DNA of 64,000 nt from Eumeta japonica. Lineage: Eukaryota > Arthropoda > Insecta > Lepidoptera > Psychidae. The first letter of the stretch is position 1. Every line of letters starts with the position of its first letter. Shown piece after piece: positions 51,301 to 63,300 of this stretch. Location of the stretch: assembly GCA_005406025.1 (NCBI GenBank), contig BGZK01000525.1, forward strand, positions 186,001 to 250,000, in the 5' to 3' direction. Position numbers and translations under genes: made by a program. The notes beneath the pieces are model-generated. The model did no database searches, was not told the DNA's origin, and saw nothing but the letters and a program-made list of their open reading frames with translations.

Positions 51301-54300
51301 AAGGTTGCACGAATACCGGCTGGTTCTACACTCCCGTCACTCCTAATCCAAGCTAGAACCTACACTCCCCCCGATATTTACGCTCCCTTCGGTGTATCGG
51401 GACTTGTCCCTTTCAGTCATTGCGACTGGCTGAAGGTTGAGCGATGACGATGATGATGATGATGATAATGACAAGTATGTGTTGGATTCCGAGCAGGTTC
51501 CTTGTTATTTTTCGTGTTCATAGAAATATTAGTGGTGGCAGTCGAGTGGAAAAGAGTTTAGGGTTGATTTTTTTTTTTATTTAAGTATATGTGGTCTGTG
51601 TTACCTTGCCAAGACTTTAGATCGGTAGCGGCAAACAGGAAAACCCATTTAACATTTAAGGCTTTTACTGATATAAACACACAACACAAGATAGCGAATA
51701 ATTCAGAAGGAGAATCGAAGAGAGAAGTACCATTTACATAATACTATAGCACGATTATTAAACATAAAATATAAAATAAACGATATATTTAAACGGGGAG
51801 CTGGTACGTCCGTGAAAAACTGCGAGACGACATACGTCGGCGTTAAAAGTAGATCGCAACTGTTTTTGCATTATATGCAAATTAAAACATAATTTTGTTA
51901 TGTGTGACAAGACAAGACAAAGTGACACCCAATCGCACCGACAGAATATTTTTTGTAATTATTTTCAATTATAATTCTATCGATAAAGCAATTAAAATTC
52001 TGTTTGATAAATAATATGCGGATGGGAGGTGTATGTGCGTGTATTAGGGCGACCCAAAAAAAAAAGATCATTTTTTTTTCAAGTCTCGTGTGAAAATATG
52101 TTAGTTTACTATGTTTTTACATGAAAAATCATGTAGATCCTGAAACTTTTTTAATTGATTGTGTTTATTTTATTTATTAACTGTATAACTGTACTATGTT
52201 TAATTTGTTCCATTTTACTGAGCTACTGGTTAAATGTATTACAGGCATATATTCCTGTCAAGCGCGTAATTCGTTGGGGACGTCGGATTCTGCCAAAATC
52301 GAAATCGACGTCAAGTGTGAGTATGTCAGATATCAATTTATTAAGTTACAATTGCCGAAGTTAAATTTATTTCTTAAAACGTCATGTACACACAAAAGCC
52401 AGACTTTTATGCTATATAGAAAGAGATATCACTTTTTTAAAACATAATTACATAGGCTCAAATCGGTCTCATCGCTGAAAAGCGTATACATGTGCCATAT
52501 TAAATAATTAATTTCTTAATTTAATTTCGTAAAGTAGGATAACATTATCTAAATTATTAATGAGTATCAAACAAATTGTGGTATGATCTTCTAAGGCGGT
52601 GCATTCGCAAAACGAATATGAAATTTTATTCCACTGCGTTTGCAAGTTTAAACAATAACAACATTAACTACGAAACCGTCTGTTAGAGTCGAATTTCATG
52701 TAATTTATTCATTGCATTGCAAACATTCGTTCACGAAAGTAAGATGTGGATATGAGGTCAATTTTGGTATTTCCAGATCCGCCGAGAGTGACTTGGGTAG
52801 GGCCAGACACCGTGGTGGAGGCGAGTTTGTATTCTCGCGTGCTATTGGAGTGCAAAGCCGATGGTAACCCGCCACCGACCTACCAATGGTTCCATAGGTA
52901 ATTATGCGTCAGTTGTGATACAATGTTATAGATTCTTTTTGTAAAATTGCAATATTATCGAGAAAATGGTGGATTTAATTTCAATTAAGGTTGTTATCTG
53001 TTTAGGAAAGCGAATAAATAAAAAATGTCAGATAAATGCATATAGAATACTTTAAGAGTTCTTTTTTTTTTGTACATTTGTTGTAATCTCTCTCTTACTA
53101 AATTTATTTTATTCTACTTAAAATTTAGTACATAATGTATAATGAAAGGCAACCATGTGTTCATGACACTCTTTTTGTTTATTTATTCATTCAATTCTCA
53201 GCCCCAATCCGGGATCAAGAAGCAGTTCCCTACCGGACGACTACGTGGTCGGGAATTCGGCGCAACTGGTGCTCCGGAACGTGACGTACGCGCAGCACGG
53301 CCGGTACGCGTGCGCCGCCGCCAACCAGATAGGATTGGAGGAGAGGTCCGTATGTTTTATTGTGATGTGTTTTCAACTTTATGCTATAATTTTATCTTAC
53401 ATATGCGTAATGCTTTTATTCGTTCCGATGGTTTTAATCCGGATACTTAGATTTTTAATTTATGCTTAATGATGAAATTTAAGATTTCATGATTACCAGA
53501 ATACACAAATATTATTGTTGCGGTCTAAGAAAAAAAAGAATACACCTGATTTTAATAAAAACATTTTAAGCATAAGAATTTTAAAAATAAAAGAGAAAAA
53601 AAATCGGTGGGATTATTATATTGCTTGAACAAATCTCTTGAACAGCGTCAATACATTCATAGATTGCAAAATTGTGGACAGTTTCAGAAAAAAAATCTTT
53701 TTAAAGGAATTTAAGTGTCTGCCTACAATTATTAGTCCCGTGTCCTCATTTCTTTTTCTGTCTCTTGTTTATTGATGACAATTGGCAATATGGAGCCTGC
53801 AAACGATAGTATGAAAAAACAAAATTAAGTCGAGATTAATCTAGGCGAAAAAGCGAATTACCCGTTGTTTAAATAATAATTTCGAAATTGTCCGAAGCTC
53901 ACATATTTTTATCCGAGAATTTTATAAAGGAATCAAATTATGACATTTTTTTAATGCATCAAATACTTTTGTGTGACTTGGAAACTACAACTCAGAGATA
54001 CATAAATTGACTAAAAATAAAGTACGAGTCTTTACCATCACTACTATGAATTTATAAACACGGCTGTGCTATCGAAGGCTGTAGAGAAACGTGTAGTTCA
54101 TCGAGGTAACCGCCAGGGACGCTCCAAGGAATTTCATACGAACAATAATAACGACCGACGCTTGCCTGCAACGTGTATTAGCATGCAGCATGCAATTCAC
54201 CGCTGACCCTCGAATCTGTCCCTCCGCCACGAATGTCTATCCAAAGAATTGAATATTGATTCGAGAGGATTGACAGATATCGAAAACCTAAGCAAGTGTT

Positions 54301-57300
54301 AATTTTATAATTATCTCAATCCGCTAATCATTATAATGTTAATTTCTACGTACGTTTCATGCAATCACGACAGCGTTTCACTTAACGAGGTTGTGTCCGT
54401 ATTTGACGGTTGTTTTTAACAGTCCTAAAGCAGGCCCTAATGTGTGCATCCTCTCCACAGAGGCGGAGTTAGCGAACGAAAAATCAATCATAAACAATTA
54501 GTTTCTAATAAATAGTTCTCGCTACGAAAGGATGAGATTTTATGATCAACAGTTCGAGTGTTTTTTTGTTTGTGTAAGTTTTTACATTTTTTCTCCTAGA
54601 TACATTAGCAACCTGGCGGATATTTTTCAAAGCTTTTTATGACTTACATTCGCTATAAAGCTTACGACTTTTACTACGCTGTTGCGAGATGGCGCTGGTT
54701 ATAATCCTAAAATTATTTTTCTTAACAGCCACGAATACTTTGCGTAAGGTTTTCATACATATAATTTTTTCTTCCATCCTATATAAAATTAAAGTAGGTA
54801 ACTTTCACCCGCTCGCTTTTCTGACGTTTGGGCGTCATAGGTTATGAAAGCAAATAAACAAATCCGAAAAATAGTTGAATTTGTACGCCATCTCTAAAAC
54901 TTTTCGCTATTCAATTTATCGATGTGTTTTTGAGTGAATTGAGTTCATAAATACAGTTGTGTATAAGTTTTTTAGCTTTTCGAACTCAAAAATTTGAAAG
55001 ACGGTTGACCATGCAGACCATCTGTGAAACTTTTTAGTACTTTCGAGTTCAAAGCGTACAAAAATATACGCAGCAGTAAAGTATTGATTATAGTAATTAT
55101 TTTGGCTCTCCGAGCTCAAAAATTCGAGAATTCTTCAATTGCTAAAATGTTCATTTATTAAAAAAAATAATTTTGTTTTAAATTTTCCGCTTTGCGGCAT
55201 ACGATGCAGTTTTTTAAACAAAAAAGATGGCCGAGCACCAAACATCAATCTAACAAGAATTTTAAAAATTCATTACGAAAAATAAACTGTTTCACGAATT
55301 TTTCGTTGACGGTATCTCTCGAACAGACTAATCGCTTTTGATATAGTTTATGATGTTGTATATGTGATGTTTTTTTAAAGAGAAAATCTGGTTAGGTTAT
55401 CATTAGGTTTTGGAATTTATTTATAGAGTATCTTGAAAAATATTCTAATAAAACATTTTTTTGTAAAATTTCGTCAACGATATCTTTTTAAAAAATCAAC
55501 CGATTTTTATACGATTAACCTCCATCAATGTCCTTCTTGAAGAAAAGAGTGAATTAAATTTTGATACTGATCGGTACGGTAGCCTAAAAGTTATTCGAAA
55601 AACATTTTCCTGAAAATTCTATTTTTGAGATTTTTCAACATCTACCGAGTGGAATGGTTTACATTTTTAGAAAGTCTACGTTAAGTGAGCCTCTTTTGAA
55701 TGGCATAAATTGCCTTTTGATCGGTTGCGCCATTCAAAAGTTATGAAAAGTAAACACTGACACACACATTCACGCACACACGCACGCCATACATACATAC
55801 ATTCCTAGAACCTTAAAACGTCAAGACTAAGATTTTATAAATAGAAAATTAGACTGAAAACATTAACTACTCAATTTTTCCAAAAATTTCACTATCATAG
55901 CGGGAACTTGAAAATATATTGACGATTGCGTGGAATCAAAAAAATAATAGCTAATATAGATAGCCAAAAAATATATATTGTAACAAATATATATAAATAA
56001 ATACTCTAAAAAAATATTTAAAAAATATTCCATTTCCTTTCAAAAATAAAATATTATATGTAGTCTAATATACTAATATATAATACAACAAAACATGCAA
56101 AACTATAATTTATTTTGACACCTAATATTGTAATTTTTAATTATAAATGTGCTTACAAGACGAACAGGTGTGTCAAAATTTAACGTACAATTGCACATGT
56201 TTTTATTTAATGGAAAAAATGTTAAATATTGTTTTCCATATACATATTTTTTAATTTTTAGAATCATTTACTATTCTAGGTCACAACAATCAGAGCCGAT
56301 CACACTGAACGTTCTGGGCCCGCCGGTGGGGTCGGGCGGTTCAGCGCGAGCGTGGGCGGGCGGCGAGGCTAGAGTGTCCGCCACCGTGTGCGCCGAGCCG
56401 CCGCCGCGCCGCGCCGCCTGGCAGTGGGGCAGCCTGCGGCTACAGGTGCCCTCTAGCGCTGGTGAGAGCCCTTATGAATGCATTTTTCAGGATAATTAAA
56501 AAAGTTACCAAAAGCCATACGTATGTACTGTGCTAACCTCATCCACATCCACGTAATATCCCATACAAGAACATTTAGTGCTCCAGCATCCTATTTTCAG
56601 TATTTATCTCAATTTTCTCTTGAAAACTTCAAAGTTTCGCAGCCCATCAAACTTCTCAGCATATCGATCGCATTAATCATATTTTAGCGTTTCTTATGTC
56701 ATAATCAAGTTTTACTGGTAAAGGTCAACTCAGACACCGGTACAGCGTTAGGACCAGCCGCGGATCTTCTTATTAATATTACTTTTCTACTCACCACGCT
56801 TCAAAAGTATTACCGTTAACCTTATTTACAATGTTACTTCTACAATCTAAGTTTTTCTTGCACCTTCCATCCTCGACGAACGTACTATACATATACATAA
56901 ACTTCTGCACTTCTTCCATTTTCTAGCAATCTATTTATACTTAACACGAAGTTTATCGGAAGAAAAACAGAAAAACCAAGAAAAATTATTTACTCTGCTA
57001 CTTAATACACAATTTCTTTATTAAACAAATTATTTAAAACGAAATCACATCTAATATGTTTTATATACATAAATACAAATCAATAAATTTTAAGTGTATG
57101 TATGTATTTCGAAATACAGGCTTTTTCATAAACGTATATTGTTATTTACAATATACCAAAACCGACACGAGCATCCAAAACATTTTGTGTGTCTGTTTGT
57201 TTGTCCGGGGTTATCTCCAAAACAGTTGAACCAATTTGATAGGATTTGCAATGAGATATTGATAAGCCAATACGCGGTAACAGTATCCATTGTCCGACAT

Positions 57301-60300
57301 TTGTTCAATTATGATCTCTAAATCTAAACTTCATACACTTTTCTGACAAGTAATCTCGTGTCATTCGATAATCCTTTTATTGGTCCAATTTCTTTGAAAG
57401 CATTACAACAACCCTTTCCTTCAAGGTCAAACTGAAAATAAAGTTTAACGTACACTCCTAGCGTCCCTCCAACTCAACTAATTTAAATGAAAGCTTCTTA
57501 AATGATAGAGTTTATTCCAGCGAGTGTTCTTAGGTCAAAACGAACCGCACACTTCAATTAGAACCGGGGATATAGAAAAAAGAAAACTTGAGAAGGGTGA
57601 AAAGTCGGTGATTTTCAATGATTGAGGACACATATATACATCAATATATTTCATTAAAAAAAAAATAAGCAAATTGGTTGGATAGTACGATAACAAACTC
57701 CTAATAGATTTCATATATTTTTTAATACATACATAGATATGGTGTTAACATTAGCAACTCGGTGACATGCACTTATAATATTTTACGCATCTGAAAATAG
57801 CCTAAATTGCCTATAGAACTTTTCACTGTCAGTATTGAAAAGTAAGCAGTTCCTCCCACTTCCATAGGCCGTCACCGAGCACTGGAGCCGGTGGGCGCCG
57901 CGGGCACCGTGGGCTGCTACCGCTACACATTAGTGGTCAGCGACGCGGGCGCAGCTGATTCCAGGGTATACACCCTGCATGTGGAGAACGAGCGTGGTTC
58001 TTCGATGCACTCCGTCACGCTGATGGTCAACGGTAATTACTCATGGACTTGTGTTAGATGTCTTATCTCTTTTTACCTAAATATTGTTTTTTTTTTGAGG
58101 TTTAACTTAATTTATTGTTATTTTCCTATAAGCAAAACCAGATATGTTTAATTCATAATAATTATTGTAAGTATTACAAATAAATAATTGCAGAACATGA
58201 GCAGAAAGATATATAACAGAATTAATAATATTTAATTTAATATGCCTCATTAAGTTTATGCAGCATTATTGTCTAAAGATAATATTTCGTATTCCCATTT
58301 TATGGCTGCATAGTACAAAAACCTGTACCTAAAATTAATACGCATTGTAATAAAATTATTCGTTTATGACATATAGTAATAATAAATAATATCATGGTTT
58401 TAATAAAGCGGCTGATATATTATAAAGTTATTTTAAAAGTTAACGAAAAGCCCAGTAAGGGCGTATACACACGTCGTGGCATTTTCTTTTCTTATTACAC
58501 TCATTATTTTTCCAACTTCAGCAACACAAACTTGACTGTACGATTTGATAAAGTATATTTATTTTACCGTGTTAGTACATAGACTAAATCACTGTTTACA
58601 TTCGTGAGCGAGCATTTCCGGCAGTTAGAAAGGGATGGAGTCATACAAAGAAAAAGAATGCATTGCTGACTTAAAACGGTACGTTCCGTCTTAAACGGGA
58701 CCGTACCGTTTTTCGGCTGTCCGTCCCGGTGTCCCCGAGAAATGCATCGGAACAAAATTGTCCCGTTCGTTCGATTGCCTAGCCCATTTTCGAAAATTAA
58801 CGGGCCATTCTAGAGCGAAATTTTCAGAAGCGTGACAACTACAAATACGTCGATAAATATGTCGCATTCAATTGCTCGAAAACTTTTGCAATATTTGCAG
58901 TAGTAGTATTAAGTAAAATTATTTGCTATAAAATTCTATTCGACAATCACTAAACTCAAATCCACGTTTGATAGTTTACAAGTGGAATATCTGTTTATTA
59001 CGCAAATAAACACTCGTTCGGATGTCAGATGCGAAAAGTGTCGTACAGAATTTAGTGTTGCTGACAACGGTATTGATTATATTGGACAGCACTTAAAGAA
59101 TGAAAAATATAGTTAAAAAATAAATAGCTTCAAGTTCTGAAAAAACAAAAAAGAAGAAGAAATAGTCTAACAATATATGTTAGACTTTTTTTAAGAAATC
59201 TGACGTGCCCTCTTCTAAAATTTCGAACATAGCCGCGATGGAGCCATCTGGGCCTATCAGACCGTAAAATTAAACCACAGTTTTCGCTATAATAATCATG
59301 CGTCGAAATTAATTCAAACATGTGCCGATCAGAAATTCAAATGAGCGCGTACGAAAATATAAGCTATTTATGGTAAATGTTCTGGCGTGTGCAGCGATCA
59401 AAGAATATGATCTTGGTAAATAAATGTAAATTATTACAATCTTAATCGACGCTTCGAACCACGGTAACAAGAAAATATTTCCTATTCTTGTGTGTTTTTT
59501 CGATCCTACTAAGGCGCGCAAGTAAAACTTTGTGATTTCCAAGGCATACCGGGTGGAACTTCTGACATCATTGTCAATGAAGTATTGACAGGTCATAGGC
59601 TGACAGAAAGAGTTGTTGGCATTTTGTGAAGCGATCGGGACGTAAATTTTCGGAAGGCAGCGAAGTGAGGAACTAATAGTGTGTTGATACAATTACAATA
59701 ATCTCTGGGGAAACCATCAATTGGTTGCGCAATTGATGGTTTCTCCAGTGGAGTGGATTGGATGCGCAGCATATAAAACCCACAACTTAATAAAAATAAC
59801 TGCAGATGCCCTTCTTATATACGAATTCATTATAATAAAGATGTTTTTTTGGAACGAAGTTCTTTATGGCGGGCTTGGAGGAGATAGGGATTTTGCTGCG
59901 CGACCGAACTGAAAAAAATGTGATAGTAAAACCATAAGAAAAAGTCCGTGGAATAAAACCGTTAAATGAGACGTGCGCAGGCGCGACAGTCGTATACACA
60001 AGCGAGTAGTGTATTATACCTTTCTCTTTCCCCCTCTTTCTTTTCGTTCTCTCGTCCCTTCTCTCTCTATTACCACTCCACCTCGCCAAAGCATAGTATA
60101 TACTCATGAATTCATGGACAAGCACGTGACTAATATTCACATTATAGATACATTTTACTCGTGAGTAGTCACGTTTATTTTAATATAATTTCAAATCGTC
60201 AAAACAATAATAAATATAGTAAACAATGGCAAGTGAACTAACAAGTGACTTGAATGCAACTGACAGTGATAATAGTGGGAAATTATTCTATTTCTATGTA

Positions 60301-63300
60301 ATTTTGTGTTGTCAAACAATAAAGAGACATATTTTGTTATTTTAGTTGATAATTTGAATTACGATTTTTTTTTTGTTTTACGTAATTTATTTTATTTTCT
60401 AAAATACTTAATTTCCTAAATACTTTCCTGTACTTAAATAAAAAACTAATCAGCAAAATTTAAGAGAAAAATCAAGAAATCCTACATAAAATTGAGCACG
60501 ATTTTTGCAAATTGTGTCGATTGTACATTAGCCGAAGGAACTTCGTTCCTACCTGGTGTCCCACGACACCACTCGTTTTATTTTATATATTTACACAGTT
60601 AGAGTGGAAGCTTTTATAAGGTTTTGTGCCGAAACAGAAACACAACATTGGAAGATGCTGGATTATAGTAAAATCTGGTGGTTTACTTTTATGCTTGCCG
60701 TTGAAAGGGTCTTAAAAATGTATCAGCTATTGAAGAATTACTTTTTGAGCATTGAAAAGTGTTTACAAATATTATGAAAATTTTTCGAAGACTCCGCATC
60801 AGAATTGTGGCTTCATTTTTTATATGCACAGTCTGTAAGCTTTCATGAACCTTTATTGAAAATTGACAGTCAGACTTTATAGGCAATTGAAGTTGCAAAA
60901 TAAATTGACCAACTTAGAGATAATTTGGCTTACAAACAGCTTAATTAGTTTTTTTCCATTTATATTCTAAAAGTGGTTAAACTAAAAAAATAACGACGCT
61001 GATACTGACGAAGAATTTGTAAAGAGAACGGCTGCAGAATTTTGTAAAACACGTCGTTATTATTTGGAACAATGAACTTGTTTATTTACTAAACAATTGA
61101 TGATATTTTATTGGACAAATTTAAAAAAGCACCTGTGAGGAGAGATATTCAAAAAATCATTGGATTTGTTGATCGAAAAAGGATGAATTGATCGCAATAA
61201 GGACACAGAATTATTTGACGAATTTCCACTAATTTCTAAATGCACGTCGCTGAAAGTAGTAGGAAACTCGATGGGTGGAAGTATTCAAACACTCCCACAG
61301 CACCAATCTAAAACATGATATCTTTTGTGTTTCCATTGTATACATATCAAGCACATATACCGTGTCCGCCTGGTACAAATGCACCAGTAGAAAGGGTGTA
61401 TTCTCAAATGAACGAATTGCGGACAGCTGAAAAAACTCCAGTTACAGATTCCGCTCTTTATAACCATGTTAATAAGTAAGGTCAACAATAAAAAAAAAAC
61501 CTGCCAAAATTTTTATTCTTATTTAAAATAATCACCATCTATTTTAATAAAAGCTTATTCCTCTGACAAATATAAAATAATTGAACTTATAATTATTATA
61601 CATTTTATAATTGAGATCAAATGTTTTAGTATTAGGTAATTGGGTACATGAACTATTTCGATTAAAAAAATAAAACTTAATGAAAACGTGTTTTTTTTAT
61701 TCTATCTAACCTGCTAACTAACTTATATAAACATTTGTCCCATTTGAATAAATAAGGAAATGGGCAAGTTATGCATGACTCTATCTCTCCTTATTCGCTG
61801 CTGCTGTATGTACAATAGCAAAATCGTTAGACACGGTAACGACGTTAAGTGTCAGGGGGGCGCGGGTGGCAAATAGATGAGTTGGGAGAGGGTTGAAATT
61901 TACATACCAGCTCATAATATTATCTCGGGATTCAAAGTGAAAGATTAAATTATTCAATTATTAAATTATATTAATTGTGAGTAATTTAATTAATATTACA
62001 TGTTTAATTTAATTAATTATTTGTTGTTATTCGAAAAAATAGTTTTAGTGCCTCATTTAGGATAAGTATTCATTATTTCGGTAGACCGTTCCGATGTTAG
62101 GCGACCGAAGGTTGGGATTGATTGAACGATTTGATGTAACGTTTGCCATGATACACCAATGGTATATGAGTGATGAACTGTGTTGATACCGTGAGTGGTT
62201 CGTCAATAAAGACATGCTTCATCGGGCTTTATTGCCTTTCTAGGCAAGAAAATGATCCAGCATTATCCAAGATCAAGACTAAGACTGTACGATATTCGAT
62301 TGTTGCATAGACCGACTCAACTTTTGCTTCGTGAATGCGTTCATTTCGTTGTTTTAAAAATGTGTGTCCGTGCTATGTTTTGTCTGCAAAAACAGTTTCA
62401 ATACGTCCAACATTATACAAAAGATAATATAAAATTCAAAGCAGTCAATCGTTTATTGAGTTTCATTGAACTGAAATGTAAATAGCTTTGATTTAATGAA
62501 TAATCTCCTTATCACTCAACCGACTCGTAAATGTATTCTAATTGATCAACCCACCCACTCGTGTCAATGAGCGACGAAACTCTCCATGAATCGTCCGCAT
62601 TTGTCATACGATCGGTCGTCGACTTTTTTACATACTGTTGTAATGTGATTCACGAATCTATTATTGATATCGACCGTGGGTAAAGTTGTCATACACTTTG
62701 ATAACACTATAAATATTTTTTCCGCTTGTAGATTACACAGAGAGACAAAAGCTATGTTAATATTCCATATTTATTAACAATTAATGTACTTTATATGTAG
62801 TATTTTAATAGTATTTTAATGACAAGGAATATTATAAGTAAAACGAATCACAAATATGTGACCGATATAAAATAATGCACGGTGGTAATAAATAATGCCC
62901 TGAGGGAATTTATGCGAAAGGATTATTTCCTAGGAAGCTCTCAGGGGAAATATCAAGCTTTTCAATATTTAGGAAATATGCTTCGTAGATTTTACTTCCA
63001 GTTTCATAAATAAAACAGAATGGTCTAGCCTAATTCCTAATGGGGCCTTGAAAGACTGTTGACTTTTTAATTTGACTTGTAATCTTAGGATCTCAGGGAA
63101 TAGTCTAACAAATAATATTTTTTAATACATATATCACTGATTTATTTAACATTCAGGTGAAATCAGATGTTGCTGTGCTGAAACATTAGGAACCCGATAC
63201 ACGAGCGATCTCAGTCTGAGTTATTTTCTTCTTAACAGAAACTGCTCACGTGGCGCCCCTCATCGCCGCGGGGCTGGTCATAGCGGCGCTGCTGGTGGTG

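Larger units (their letters stand above)
58985..61490 (+). pseudogene. hAT-superfamily transposase relic, split by inserted sequence
   Basis: Near 59025-59110 a frame reads VRCEKCRTEFSVADNGIDYI and QHLKNEKY: a BED/TTF-like C-x2-C...H zinc-finger start with the last His replaced by Tyr. About 1.5 kb later, 60680-60900 encodes AVERVLKMYQLLKNYFLSIE, FFEDSASELWLHF and FHEPLLKI, then EVANKIDQLRDNL, and 61365-61480 encodes APVERVYSQMNELRTAEKTP, the hAT dimerisation end. Stops and frameshifts are frequent. It belongs to the hAT group domesticated in vertebrates as SCAND3/ZBED-like genes. It lies in the intron between 58032 and 63239. Confidence 0.72.

Noticed and set aside
59309..59692. 127-codon minus frame
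   Set aside because: No recognisable motif; it lies in sequence inserted in the hAT relic.
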